Shown: positions 18,897-28,077, counted from the stretch's first letter. The stretch is 64,000 bases of DNA from Agrobacterium tumefaciens (GCF_005221325.1 NZ_CP039889.1:1748501-1812500), one strand, 5' to 3'. Made by a program: numbers and translations. The notes: generated by a model not told the origin, from the letters alone.

Positions 18897-20492
18897 TTAT
18901 TCGGAAACGCTCAGGAAGCGGCTGAGGTGTTCGTTGGCAGCATTGTCCACCCAACCCTTGACACGGTTGGAGACCAGCCAGAGATCGGCCTGTGTCAGAA
19001 GCGGAGCGACCGGCTGTTCCTTCATGAGGATTGTTTCTGCCTCATGCAGCAGCTTGGAGCGAGCGGCAGGGTCCTTCTCGTTATAGGACTTCTGCATCAG
19101 TGCGTCATATTCGGCGTTGTTGAACTTCGAATAGTTGAAGGTCTTGTTGGAGGATACCGAAAGGGCGAGGAAGTTTTCCGCATCCGCGTAGTCGGCAACC
19201 CAACCGGCACGCGCCACGTTGAACTTGCCGCCTTCCTGAAGGTAGCCATAGTGCGAGGCAACGTCGAGGTTCACCAGCGACACCTTCGCGCCGAAAGTGT
19301 TCTTCCACATATCCGCGATAGCCGTCGCGACGCGTTCATGGTTGGGGTTGGTGTTGTAACGGATTTCGACGGAAAGCGGCTTGCCGCCCTCACCGTAACC
19401 GGCTTCCTTCATGAGTTTGAGCGCTTCGTCTTCACGATCAAGCTGCGAAAGCGTGGCAAAATCGGCCTTCGCCGGTTCACCGTAGGAATCCATACCCGGG
19501 GGAACCATGGAGTAGGCCGGAACCTGGGAACCGCTATAGATTTCCTTGGCGAGGAAATCGCGGTCCACTGCCATGGACAGCGCCTGGCGGACACGGACGT
19601 CGTTATACGGCGCTTCGCGGGTATCGAAGGTGTAATAATAGGTCGCAAGCGTCGGCGAAACGTGAACCTGCTCGCCATAGGACTTCTTCAGGCGGTCGAT
19701 CTGGTCCGCAGAAAAGTTGTATGCGAGGTCCATTTCCTTTGCTTCGAAACGACGAACGGAGGCGGCCTGGTCGTCGATCGGGTAAAAGATGACCTTGTCG
19801 ATCTTGGTGTTCGATGCATCCCAGAAATCGGTGTTCTTGACGACCGTCAGGCTGTCATTGGGAACATGTGCTTCGAGTTTGTAAGCACCGTTCGAGACCA
19901 TGACGCCCGGCTTTACGAAGTTCGTGCCGTTCTTTTCATAGCTCGCCTTGGAGATCGGCAGTGCCGTCTGGTGAGCAAGAAGCTCAAGGAAGAAAGGTGT
20001 TGAGCGCTCGAGTGTGATTTCAAGCGTCTTGTCATCCACGGCCTTCACGCCAAGCTGGTCAACCGGCGTTTCGCCCTTGTTGATCTTTTCGGCGTTCTTG
20101 ATCGGGTAAAGGATATTCGCATATTTTGCTGCGGTCTTGGGGTCTTCCACACGCTGGTAGGAGAACACAAAATCTCCAGCCGTCACCGGCGTGCCATCCG
20201 ACCACTTCGCATCCGCACGCAGTTTGAAGGTATAGACGGTGCCATCGTCAGACAAGGTCCAGCTTTCCGCCGTGCCGGGAACGATCTTGCCTGCAGCATC
20301 ATAAATGGTGAGACCTTCATAAAGGTCTTTCAGGATAAAGGCTTCGATGTTGATCGAAGTTTGAGCCTGATCGAGCGTCTGCGGTTCCCCAGAATTGCCG
20401 CGATGCAGAACTGTTTCCGCGAGTGCGGAACTGGCGCCGAGCAGAAGTGATCCTAGCAGCAGAGTAGTGCGAACTGTTGTTGTTATGGACAT
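18897..20492 (-). CDS. oppA: Oligopeptide-binding protein (OppA-like)
   Basis: About 531 residues. A Sec signal peptide (TTLLLGSLLLGASSALA-ET) precedes a family-5 solute-binding fold. It has the classic HRGNSGEPQTLDQAQT start and the KLRADAKWSDGTPVTAGDFV signature. The ATG at 20492 follows a GGAAAGAA-like ribosome site and places the signal peptide correctly; the frame to 20558 would put extra residues ahead of it. It captures peptides in the periplasm for OppBC and the fused ATPase downstream. Confidence 0.93.
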   Translation of the reverse strand: MSITTTVRTTLLLGSLLLGASSALAETVLHRGNSGEPQTLDQAQTSINIEAFILKDLYEGLTIYDAAGKIVPGTAESWTLSDDGTVYTFKLRADAKWSDGTPVTAGDFVFSYQRVEDPKTAAKYANILYPIKNAEKINKGETPVDQLGVKAVDDKTLEITLERSTPFFLELLAHQTALPISKASYEKNGTNFVKPGVMVSNGAYKLEAHVPNDSLTVVKNTDFWDASNTKIDKVIFYPIDDQAASVRRFEAKEMDLAYNFSADQIDRLKKSYGEQVHVSPTLATYYYTFDTREAPYNDVRVRQALSMAVDRDFLAKEIYSGSQVPAYSMVPPGMDSYGEPAKADFATLSQLDREDEALKLMKEAGYGEGGKPLSVEIRYNTNPNHERVATAIADMWKNTFGAKVSLVNLDVASHYGYLQEGGKFNVARAGWVADYADAENFLALSVSSNKTFNYSKFNNAEYDALMQKSYNEKDPAARSKLLHEAETILMKEQPVAPLLTQADLWLVSNRVKGWVDNAANEHLSRFLSVSE

Positions 20493-20599
20493 TGTTTTCT
20501 TTCCCCGTGAGTATTTTGAGCCCACAAACAAGGCCAAATTTCTCTGGAGTGCAACCACAATAAATTGTGAGTTGATGCGGAACCCACAACTTCAGTGGC

Positions 20600-20673
20600 C
20601 CCGAAGGTACATTTTATGATGCTGTTTTCGAAATAGCCGAACTTCTGATCGACGGGACGTTGATCGTCACGAC
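20600..20673 (-). pseudogene. Remnant of a second CSS-motif/EAL phosphodiesterase gene
   Basis: About 70 bases closely match the coding segment at 5244-5314 of the CSS-EAL gene: TTTTCGAAATAGCCGA and ATCGACGGGACGTTGATCGT are shared in order and spacing. Read leftward, the fragment encodes VTINVPSI, then, after a one-base shift, FGYFENSIIKCT, against VTINVPSIEEIGYFENDVIKCT in the intact gene. No start, EAL domain or open frame remains. It lies between the oppA 5' region and the terminator of the next operon and is a decayed gene relic. Confidence 0.7.
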
Positions 20674-20727
20674 GTGGGCGAAAACGGCATGGATGGTGGC
20701 ACGGCCTGCTAGCTGCACCAACGAAAG

Positions 20728-20757
20728 AAGCGGGGCGACCGATTGGCCGCCCCGCTT
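20728..20757 (-). terminator. Rho-independent terminator of the NitT/TauT-type operon
   Basis: AAGCGGGGCG and CGCCCCGCTT form a perfect 10-base GC-rich stem with a 10-base loop. It begins about 20 bases after the permease stop at 20780. Read leftward, the stem is followed by CTTTCGTT, a modest T-rich tail. Confidence 0.75.
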
Positions 20758-20779
20758 GATTTGAAGCCGGATTTAAATC

Positions 20780-21556
20780 TTAAGCAGGTCGTTCTTCACC
20801 CGCATTCGGCCGCCAGGTGATGAGCTTTTTCTCGGCCACATCGAGAATGAGGTCGATGATCAGGACGAAAACCGCAAGGATGATGATGCCTGCGAAGACG
20901 CCGACCGCATCGAAGTTACCTTCGGAGCGGGCAATCAGGTAGCCGAGGCCTGCGGAGGCCCCCAGATATTCGCCGATGATCGCGCCGACCACGGCAAAGC
21001 CGACAGAGGTGCGCAGCGACGACAATATCCAGCTCGCCGCAGCCGGGAAGTAGACGTGACGCAGCAGATCCGAGCGCTTGGCGCCGAGAATGCGGGTATT
21101 GGACAGCACGACCGGGTTTACCTCACGCACACCCTGCATGGCGTTGAAGAAGGTGACGAAGAAAACGAGCGTGACCGCAAGAGCGACCTTGGACCAGAGG
21201 CCAAGCCCCAGCCAGAGAACGAAGATCGGGGCCAGAACGACACGCGGAATGGCGTTTACCGCCTTGATGAACGGATCGAGCACGCGGGCGACGAAGGGGC
21301 TGAGGCCAAGCCAGACGCCGGCGCCGACGCCAAGACCCGTGCCGATGATATAGCCCAGCACCGTTTCACTGAGCGTGATGCCGACATGTTTATAAAACCC
21401 GGCATCGGCAACCCAGTCGATCACCTGTTTGACGATGTCATGGGGTGCGGGGAAGAAGAAGCGATCAATGGCACCGGAGCTTACGCCGAGTTGCCAGCCG
21501 CCCAGAAGAACGACCAGGAGAGTGACCTGGATGATACGAACATTAACGGCTTGCAT
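20780..21556 (-). CDS. ABC transporter permease, NitT/TauT family
   Basis: This permease of about 258 residues has five to six helices. The loop EVNPVVLSNTRILGAKRSDL and the following HVYFPAAASWILSSLRTSVG are the family's conserved ATPase-contact region. The ATG at 21556 has GGAG 8 bases upstream and overlaps the ATPase gene by 14 bases; a start at 21577 is less likely. It is the last gene of the PrpF-SBP-ATPase-permease operon. The family imports nitrate, sulfonates, pyrimidine precursors, aromatic acids and similar small solutes. Confidence 0.92.
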   Translation of the reverse strand: MQAVNVRIIQVTLLVVLLGGWQLGVSSGAIDRFFFPAPHDIVKQVIDWVADAGFYKHVGITLSETVLGYIIGTGLGVGAGVWLGLSPFVARVLDPFIKAVNAIPRVVLAPIFVLWLGLGLWSKVALAVTLVFFVTFFNAMQGVREVNPVVLSNTRILGAKRSDLLRHVYFPAAASWILSSLRTSVGFAVVGAIIGEYLGASAGLGYLIARSEGNFDAVGVFAGIIILAVFVLIIDLILDVAEKKLITWRPNAGEERPA

Positions 21557-22364
21557 AGCTTTTCTCCACTTCGCCACGCAGGGACGCCCATATATCGCGA
21601 TAGAGCGTCATGAATTTGGGATCGAGTTTGATTTCGGCGACGTTTCGGGGCCGTTCGAGATCAACGGGGAAGCTTTCGATGACGCGGCTCTTCGGGCCGG
21701 CCGCGAGAACGACGACGCGGTCTCCGAGTGCGATTGCCTCTTCCAGATCATGCGTGATCATGACCACCGCACGGCGGTCCTCCTGCCACAGGCGCAGCAA
21801 TTCGTTCTGCATCAGGTGGCGTGTATGGATATCGAGAGCAGAGAAGGGTTCGTCCATCAGGATGACCTTCGGCTCGGTGATGAGCGCCTGCGCCATCTGC
21901 ACGCGTTTGCGCTGCCCACCCGAGAGCTGGTGCGGAAAACGGTCTCCGAAACCCTTGAGGCCGACCTTTTCGAGCCAGGCCGTAACTTTGGCGCGCCGCT
22001 CATTCTCGGCAACGCCACGGAACATCAGGCCGAGTTCCACATTCTGAAACGCCGTCTTCCACGGGAGAAGCGCATCCTGCTGGAACAGATATCCGATGGT
22101 GTTCTGTACGCCCTGGACGGTCGTACCGTCGATTGACACCTTGCCTTGCGCAGGCTTCAGCAGCCCTGCGATGGCGTTGAGGATGGTGGATTTTCCGCAT
22201 CCGGTGGGGCCGACGATGGAGAGAAACTCTCCATCGCCAACCCTAAGGTTGACGTTTTGAACGGCAACGAACGAACCAAATGCCATGGTCACGTCATCGA
22301 TTGCCACCATCGGCTGGGGTTTGAGTTCCGTCACGGGCTCTAGCTTTCTAGCTGGCGAAGACAT
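21543..22364 (-). CDS. ABC transporter ATP-binding protein, NitT/TauT family
   Basis: The 273-residue ATPase has Walker A GPTGCGKST, the signature LSGGQRKRVQMAQAL, Walker B VILMDEPFSALD and the switch His in VMITHD. It is the SsuB/TauB/NrtD-type subunit. It begins 9 bases after the binding-protein stop and overlaps the permease gene, so the three transporter genes are coupled. Confidence 0.94.
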   Translation of the reverse strand: MSSPARKLEPVTELKPQPMVAIDDVTMAFGSFVAVQNVNLRVGDGEFLSIVGPTGCGKSTILNAIAGLLKPAQGKVSIDGTTVQGVQNTIGYLFQQDALLPWKTAFQNVELGLMFRGVAENERRAKVTAWLEKVGLKGFGDRFPHQLSGGQRKRVQMAQALITEPKVILMDEPFSALDIHTRHLMQNELLRLWQEDRRAVVMITHDLEEAIALGDRVVVLAAGPKSRVIESFPVDLERPRNVAEIKLDPKFMTLYRDIWASLRGEVEKSYASR

Positions 22365-22373
22365 CGCGGCCTC

Positions 22374-23375
22374 TCAATTTGCGGCCTTCGAGGCCGCAGC
22401 CTCGACGAACTTGTTGGTATAGGTGGTGTTGAGATCGATCGTCGCCTTTGCGACCGCATCGTTGAAGCTCTTCAGAACGGCCAGCGGCGTTTCGAGATCG
22501 GCAGGCTCGAACTTGCCATCTTCGGAGAAGATCGCCTTGGCCGCTTCGACGGCCTTGATGTAGGTCTGCTTGTCACCGGACACGAAATCATCGGGAAGCT
22601 TTTCGACGATTTCTTCGGCCGAATGCTGCTTCATCCAGTGCAACGCCCGAACCGTGGCATTGGTGACCTTCTGGATCACCTCGGGATGTGCATCGATATA
22701 GTCCTGCGTCGCATAAAGGACTGATGTCGGATAGATGCCGCCATAGACATCCTTGGCGCCCTGATCGCTGCGGGCGTCGATGAGGATCTTGCCCAGCCCA
22801 CGTTCCACGACGATGGTCGCCGCGGGGTCGTAGTTGACGAGCAGATCGATCTTGCCCTGCTGCAGAGCGGCAACGGCGGCCGCACCCGAACCGACGCCGA
22901 TGATGGAGATTTCGTTGTCGCTCAGATTGTGCTGCTTCATGTAGTAACGAATGAAGAAGTCCGAGGAGGAGCCGGGCGAGGTGATGCCGACCTTCTTGCC
23001 CTTGATCGTATCGGGCTTCGCCGGATCAAAGTCGGTGTCGTTCTTGCCAGCGAGAACCAGACCGGAGTTACGGGCGAGCTGCACGAAGCCCACGACATGC
23101 TTGTTCTGCGACTGCATCTGGATCGTGTGATCGTAGAAGCCGACGGCGACGTCGGTGGAGCCGGCCACAAGTGCCTGAAGCACCTTCGATCCACCCTGGG
23201 CAAAGTTCTCGGTGGTTACATCAAGTCCCTCGTCCTTATAGAAGCCGAGGCTGGCCGCCACGGGGAAAGGCAGATTGTTGAGGTTGTATGAGCCTACGCT
23301 CATCCTGACGGATTCGGCATTCGCGGATGCTGCCAGCGCACAGAGCGCCGCGGTTGCAAGCAGGTATTTACGCAT
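22374..23375 (-). CDS. NMT1/THI5-like substrate-binding protein
   Basis: The 333-residue protein has a signal peptide (LLATAALCALAASANA-ES) and an NMT1/SsuA-type binding fold. The segment VAASLGFYKDEGLDVTTENF is the typical opening of these receptors for sulfonates, thiamine precursors, taurine, or aromatic or dicarboxylic acids. The ligand is unknown. Co-transcription with a PrpF-family isomerase hints at a tricarboxylate-like or aromatic-acid-derived substrate. Confidence 0.9.
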   Translation of the reverse strand: MRKYLLATAALCALAASANAESVRMSVGSYNLNNLPFPVAASLGFYKDEGLDVTTENFAQGGSKVLQALVAGSTDVAVGFYDHTIQMQSQNKHVVGFVQLARNSGLVLAGKNDTDFDPAKPDTIKGKKVGITSPGSSSDFFIRYYMKQHNLSDNEISIIGVGSGAAAVAALQQGKIDLLVNYDPAATIVVERGLGKILIDARSDQGAKDVYGGIYPTSVLYATQDYIDAHPEVIQKVTNATVRALHWMKQHSAEEIVEKLPDDFVSGDKQTYIKAVEAAKAIFSEDGKFEPADLETPLAVLKSFNDAVAKATIDLNTTYTNKFVEAAASKAAN

Positions 23376-23420
23376 GAGGGTCTCCTCCCTGTTTCATGTT
23401 TTGGGTCAATATGGCTGTAT

Positions 23421-24503
23421 TTAAGCTGCGTCTTCAATTGCAGCGATCGGCTTGGCGAAGGCAAAGCCTTCAAAAAGTCTGCGCGCCGTTCTCACAAGCC
23501 CGGCGGTTATTGCTCCCTCCCGCATCTCCAGCTGCACGTCGAGGCGGCCGGCAGGATGTTCGATGCGGACGAGTGTCGGCACCGAGAGGCCTCCAGCCAC
23601 TTCATAGGCAACAGAGCCTTCGGTGACGGCCGCAGTTGCGATGCCGACTGCGCCGGTCGTTGCAAGCGCGGGATGACATTCATTCGGCATGAAGTATCGG
23701 ACCGAAAGAGTGCCGCCTCTGCGGGCTGGCGCGATGAGCACCGGCTTTGGAATGACCATGTCCGTCACGTCGCCCATGCCCATCAGCTTGCCCGCTTCGA
23801 CACGGATGTGGCTCATGCGCTCGACAAGATCGCGGTTGACGGTAAGTGCCCGCGGTTCCTCATAACCGGTCACGCCAAGATCGGCGGCGCGCATGAGCAC
23901 CATCGGAATGGCGCAATCGATGGCCGTTACCGCCACGCCATCGATCATATCGACGGCTTTGCCTGTTGGCAGCAACTTACCGGTTTTGGCACCTGCGGCA
24001 TCCATGAATGTCAGGGCGATGGGTGCGGCCAGGCCCGGTACGCCGTCGATCGAAGCGTCGCCGAGATAGATCACTTCGCGGCCGCGTGTCGGAACCTTCG
24101 CCTCGATCAGCTTGCCGGTATTCACATTGTGAATACGCACCAGCGTGTCATTGCCCTGCGCTTCCACAAGCCCGGCCTCGATCGCGAAGGGGCCGACGGC
24201 AGCCAGCATATTTCCGCAATTGGGCGAATAGTCGACATATTGCCTATCGGTGCGGACCTGCGCGAAAAGATAGTCGATGTCGGCACCCTTGACCGTGGAA
24301 GGGCCAATGATCGCCACTTTCGACGTGACCGGATTGCCGCCGCCAATGCCATCGATCTGCAGCGGATGGCCGGACCCCATGATGGAGAGTAGTGCCGCAT
24401 CCCGTGCCGCCTGATCGCGGGGAAGATCGGAGGCGAGAAAGAACGGTCCACGCGATGTTCCGCCGCGCATCAGCACACAGGGTATCTTGAGTAGATCATT
24501 CAT
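23421..24503 (-). CDS. PrpF family protein (4-oxalomesaconate tautomerase/methylaconitate isomerase-like)
   Basis: About 360 residues with the PrpF hallmark near the start (CVLMRGGTSRGPFFLASDLP), containing the conserved MRGGTSKG-like loop with Lys replaced by Arg, and a second half with SPNCGNMLAAVGPFAIEAGL. The family has a diaminopimelate-epimerase fold. It isomerises double bonds in unsaturated tricarboxylates: 2-methylaconitate in propionate catabolism, or 4-oxalomesaconate in gallate catabolism. The ATG at 24503 was chosen because the longer frame adds only five residues without a better ribosome site. The gene heads an operon with a NitT/TauT importer and is divergent from a LysR gene. 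Confidence 0.88.
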   Translation of the reverse strand: MNDLLKIPCVLMRGGTSRGPFFLASDLPRDQAARDAALLSIMGSGHPLQIDGIGGGNPVTSKVAIIGPSTVKGADIDYLFAQVRTDRQYVDYSPNCGNMLAAVGPFAIEAGLVEAQGNDTLVRIHNVNTGKLIEAKVPTRGREVIYLGDASIDGVPGLAAPIALTFMDAAGAKTGKLLPTGKAVDMIDGVAVTAIDCAIPMVLMRAADLGVTGYEEPRALTVNRDLVERMSHIRVEAGKLMGMGDVTDMVIPKPVLIAPARRGGTLSVRYFMPNECHPALATTGAVGIATAAVTEGSVAYEVAGGLSVPTLVRIEHPAGRLDVQLEMREGAITAGLVRTARRLFEGFAFAKPIAAIEDAA

Positions 24504-24611
24504 GGAAGGGAGCCTCAATCTTGCATTTGGCGGATCAATGCGCCGCGTTGTTGCAATATGAGGAAAGAAGTATAATCTGTTAAATGCAATGTTCGGAGGT
24601 ATTATTGCGAT

Positions 24612-25508
24612 ATGAGCATCAATTGCGAAATTCTTGATTTACGGGCTTTTCAAGCTGTGGTTGAATTTGAGAGTTTTCACAGAGCGGCTGATGCGCTGCA
24701 TATTTCGCAACCGGCACTCACCCGGCGCATCCAGAAACTGGAGCAGGCCATTGGTGCGCCGCTTCTCGAAAGGACCACGCGCCACGTCGCGCCAACGGCG
24801 ATGGGCCAGGAGGTCATGCCGCTTGTCCGGCGCATGCTGGAAGAGTTTGACGGATCGCTTTTTGCAATGAAGGACGGAGCGCAGCGGCGCGGCCTTATTA
24901 CGATGGCATGTGTTCCGACTGCGGCATTCTACTTTCTACCCACCGTCATCAAAACCTTTAGCAAGCAATATCCGCATATCCGGCTGCGTATCAGAGACCT
25001 GACGGCAAACGAGGGCTTGCAGGCGGTTGCCCGTGGCGAGGTGGAATTCGGGATTAACCTGATGGGCAATTCCGATCCCGATCTGGCGTTCGAGCCGCTG
25101 ATCGATGACCCATTTGTGCTGGCGATGAGGAAAGACCATCCTCTGGCGGCTTTCGAAACGATCCAGTGGGATCAATTGGAGCCACACCCGCTGGTCGTTG
25201 TCGATCGCTCCAGCGGCAACAGAACGCTTCTCGACGGCGCGCTTGCGCGACACAATCTGAAGCTGAACTGGTTCTACGAGGTGACTCACCTCAACACATC
25301 ACTCGGTCTCGTTGAAGCCGGGCTGGGTATTTCCGTGCTGCCGCGATTGGCCACCCCGCAGGATGACCACCCGTTTCTCGTCACGCGGCCGATCGTAAAT
25401 CCCGTGGTCTCCCGAACGATCGGCATCGTGCAGAGGCGCAGCAGCGCGCTGTCTCCGGCTGCGGAAAAATTTGTGCAAATGCTGTTGAAGACGTGGAAAA
25501 CACCCTGA
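24612..25508 (+). CDS. LysR-family transcriptional regulator
   Basis: The 298-residue regulator has a winged HTH (residues about 5-65; FHRAADALHISQPALTRRI) and a LysR effector-binding domain (about 95-295). GGAGG precedes the ATG by about 12 bases. It is divergent from the PrpF/ABC operon across a 108-base gap containing TTGCAAT and ATGCAAT. It most likely controls that operon; the co-inducer is unknown. Confidence 0.92.
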   Translation: MSINCEILDLRAFQAVVEFESFHRAADALHISQPALTRRIQKLEQAIGAPLLERTTRHVAPTAMGQEVMPLVRRMLEEFDGSLFAMKDGAQRRGLITMACVPTAAFYFLPTVIKTFSKQYPHIRLRIRDLTANEGLQAVARGEVEFGINLMGNSDPDLAFEPLIDDPFVLAMRKDHPLAAFETIQWDQLEPHPLVVVDRSSGNRTLLDGALARHNLKLNWFYEVTHLNTSLGLVEAGLGISVLPRLATPQDDHPFLVTRPIVNPVVSRTIGIVQRRSSALSPAAEKFVQMLLKTWKTP

Positions 25509-25528
25509 ATGGATGCGTTGCGGCTCCA

Positions 25529-26875
25529 TCAGACCCGCCGCTTCAGCAACCCTGCCAGGACCGTCAGCGCCCCGGTCAGGTCGTCGAATGATGGGCCGCC
25601 GAGGCAAAACCTGATGCCGCTTGCCTGATCTTGCGTATCCGCCATCATGGAATCCGGTGCGGTCAGCCTTATGCCGCTTGCCGCGGCGGTGGATACAAAG
25701 CCGTTGGCGGCTGCACGCTCCATCGGCAGCCAGACATTGTATGCATCGGGATGCGAGACAAGCTCGCTCGCATCCAGCAGGGAAACCGCGAGGCTGGAGC
25801 GTCGCCGCGCCTCGTGGCGCAGATCGCGCTGGATCGATGAGATGACGCCGGTGGTCAGCCAGTCCTCAACCACCGCGCAGGAAAGTGCTGATGGGGCCAT
25901 CGGCGCATCCTGCAAGAGATTTTCCGCGGCATCCTTCTGTCCCGCCGGCAGCGCCAGCACTCCGATCTGCAAGCCGGGACCGAGCGACTTGGACATGCCA
26001 TTCACATGAAACGAAACGTCAGGCGCCAATGCCGCCAATGGGGTGAAAACCGGGTCGGACGCCGCATAAACACCGTCCTCGATGATCCAGACGCCGGCCC
26101 GGCGACAGATATCCACAATGGCATGCCGCCGCGCCATACCCATGGTGGCGGTTGTCGGATTGTGCAGCGTCGGCGTCAGATAGATCGCCCTGCCGCCGCC
26201 CGGCTCCATGCCAGCGAGCGCTTCGGCAAGTGCCTCCGGCACCATCCCCTCGGCATCGATCTCCACACCCTGCACCCTGCACCCTTTGCGCCGAAGCAGC
26301 GCGAGCGCGCCGGGATAGGTGATCCGCTCGGTCAGCAGCAGGCCATCCTGGCCGCAGGCAAGATCGAAGGCCAATGACAGCGCCTGACGGGCACCGCTCG
26401 TCAGCACCAGATGCGATGGATCGACGGACAGGCCGAGTGTCGCGAGCCAACGGGCCAGAACACGCCGATGTTCCACATGGCCTGCGGGCGGCGCATAGAG
26501 ATTGAAATGATCCGCATCGATCTTGCGCGCGATGCCGGTCAGCGTTTTTGCCAGAATACGGGCGTTGAGCGTGGCCGGCGGCGCGTTGGACGAGAGGTCG
26601 ATCTGCCGGTCGTTATGTGCTTCCTGAAGCGCCACGAATGTTCCCCGACCCTTGACGCTGCGGGTCAGGCCGCGCCGTTCCAGAACGGCATAGGCTTTCG
26701 TTACAGTGCCGAGACCCACGCCCAGTTTCCACGCGAGATCACGATGGGCAGGCAGGCGCACACCGCCCGTCAACCGTCCCTCGATGATATCGTCGGCAAG
26801 TGCCAGCACCAGCCGCTCGGCGGCATTCGCCTCGATATCTGCAAGGCGAGGCACCCAAGGGGATTGCAGCAGCAC
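25529..26875 (-). CDS. MocR-type regulator (GntR HTH fused to PLP aminotransferase domain)
   Basis: The 448-residue chimera has an N-terminal GntR winged HTH (residues about 15-80; LPAHRDLAWKLGVGLGTVTK) joined to a fold-type-I aminotransferase domain. The PLP-binding lysine is in NGMSKSLGPGLQIGV. MocR proteins sense PLP or an amino compound and usually control a neighbouring gene. The start is GTG at 26875 with GAGG about 8 bases upstream. It is divergent from the VOC-LysE-PhzF-NudK run, and three copies of an AGTGTNAC element lie just upstream. Confidence 0.93.
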   Translation of the reverse strand: MLLQSPWVPRLADIEANAAERLVLALADDIIEGRLTGGVRLPAHRDLAWKLGVGLGTVTKAYAVLERRGLTRSVKGRGTFVALQEAHNDRQIDLSSNAPPATLNARILAKTLTGIARKIDADHFNLYAPPAGHVEHRRVLARWLATLGLSVDPSHLVLTSGARQALSLAFDLACGQDGLLLTERITYPGALALLRRKGCRVQGVEIDAEGMVPEALAEALAGMEPGGGRAIYLTPTLHNPTTATMGMARRHAIVDICRRAGVWIIEDGVYAASDPVFTPLAALAPDVSFHVNGMSKSLGPGLQIGVLALPAGQKDAAENLLQDAPMAPSALSCAVVEDWLTTGVISSIQRDLRHEARRRSSLAVSLLDASELVSHPDAYNVWLPMERAAANGFVSTAAASGIRLTAPDSMMADTQDQASGIRFCLGGPSFDDLTGALTVLAGLLKRRV

Positions 26876-26893
26876 GGTCTCAACCTCGTTAAA

Positions 26894-26933
26894 AGTGTCA
26901 CGTTACACTATTTCAATAACCAAGAAGTGTAAC
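26894..26933. promoter_or_regulatory. AGTGTNAC repeats, candidate MocR operator
   Basis: AGTGTCAC (26894-26901), TTACACT (26903-26909, the reverse complement of AGTGTAA) and AGTGTAAC (26926-26933) make one inverted and one direct pair in the MocR/VOC intergenic region. MocR proteins typically bind paired sites of this layout. They lie 19 to 58 bases upstream of the MocR GTG. Confidence 0.6.
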
Positions 26934-27010
26934 ATAAGCTATGACGGCGCTGGATGAAATCCACAGTTAGCAACAGGCGACAGCCATATGGCGGGCGCAT
27001 TGAGGTTTGA

Positions 27011-27430
27011 ATGTTCAGCCACATAACCGTCGGAACGCGTGATCTTCAGCGGGCAGGATATTTCTATGACGCCGTGCTCGCGCCGCTTGGCCTGATACGT
27101 CGGGCCATCACACCCGATGGGGGGCCTGCGGCACTTTGCTGGGTGACGACGCACGCCCCATTGCCGCGGTTTTACGTCTATAGCCCCTTCAATGGGGAGG
27201 CGGCAACCGCTGGCAATGGTGGCATGGTCGCCTTTCTGGCGCCATCGAAAGACGCGGTGAATGAGGCCTATGCCGGCGGTTTGGCTCATGGTGGAACGGA
27301 CGAAGGTGGTCCGGGCCCGCGCCCGCATTATGGCGAAGGTTATTTCGGCGCCTATCTGCGTGATCCCGATGGGAACAAGGTCCATATCGTCCATCGCGGT
27401 GATCTCCCGCACGAGCGGGGAAGCCCTTGA
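27011..27430 (+). CDS. VOC family protein (glyoxalase/bleomycin-resistance fold)
   Basis: The 139-residue protein begins MFSHITVGTRDLQRAGYFYD, the vicinal oxygen chelate signature with an early metal-binding His. It ends with the second half YLRDPDGNKVHIVHRG, whose Asp-Pro-x-Gly-Asn and His are typical. Members bind a metal and act as lyases, isomerases or dioxygenases, or sequester antibiotics. GAGG precedes the ATG. It is the first gene of the run facing the MocR regulator. Confidence 0.85.
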   Translation: MFSHITVGTRDLQRAGYFYDAVLAPLGLIRRAITPDGGPAALCWVTTHAPLPRFYVYSPFNGEAATAGNGGMVAFLAPSKDAVNEAYAGGLAHGGTDEGGPGPRPHYGEGYFGAYLRDPDGNKVHIVHRGDLPHERGSP

Positions 27431-27447
27431 TTTCCGGAGAAACCGAC

Positions 27448-28077
27448 ATGTTCGCCAGCCAGCTTGCCCTCGTCTACGGCACCTATCTCATCGCTACCGC
27501 CAGTCCCGGGCCAAGCAACATGGCAATCATGGCAACGGCGATGCGCAACGGCCGTCTGCCTGCCCTTGCTTTGGCGGCCGGCGTCATCACCGGTTCGCTG
27601 TTCTGGGCGATCCTGACGGCGACCGGTCTGTCCGCCGTACTCACCGTCTATGCCCAGGCGCTTTTCGTCATCAAGATCGTTGGCGGCGTCTATTTGCTGT
27701 ATCTGGCCTTACGCGCCGGCAGATCAGCCCTCAAACCGGTCTCCGATCTTGCAGGAACGACTGCGGAGCGCGCGGCGCCGCGCTATCGATCACTCTATCG
27801 GCAGGGCCTTTTCATGCATATCGGCAACCCCAAGGCCATCCTGTCGTGGATAGCCATCATGTCGCTCGGGTTTCGCGCGGACGCGCCCGCCGGCATGTTA
27901 CCGGCGATCATCGGCGGCTGTGCCATTCTCGGCGTAACCGTGTTCGGTGGTTATGCCTTGCTTTTCTCGACCGCCTCGATGATTGCACTCTATACCAGAT
28001 TACGGCGCTGGATCGACGCCGTGCTCTCTGCGGTCTTTGCGGTTGCGGGTCTTAGACTGCTTGTCTGGCAGAGTTGA
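27448..28077 (+). CDS. LysE family translocator (amino acid exporter)
   Basis: About 209 residues with six predicted helices. The conserved LysE/RhtB opening ATASPGPSNMAIMATAMRNG follows the first helix, and the family's HIGNPKAILSWIAIM segment lies in mid-protein. It exports amino acids or related amines across the inner membrane. The ATG at 27448 has GGAG upstream; an earlier TTG frame would overlap the VOC gene. It follows VOC by 17 bases and precedes PhzF, in a run probably controlled by the divergent MocR. Confidence 0.92.
   Translation: MFASQLALVYGTYLIATASPGPSNMAIMATAMRNGRLPALALAAGVITGSLFWAILTATGLSAVLTVYAQALFVIKIVGGVYLLYLALRAGRSALKPVSDLAGTTAERAAPRYRSLYRQGLFMHIGNPKAILSWIAIMSLGFRADAPAGMLPAIIGGCAILGVTVFGGYALLFSTASMIALYTRLRRWIDAVLSAVFAVAGLRLLVWQS

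Noticed and set aside
18681..20003. Plus-strand frame of about 440 codons opposite oppA/oppB
   Set aside because: It spans two genes in antisense and has no family features.
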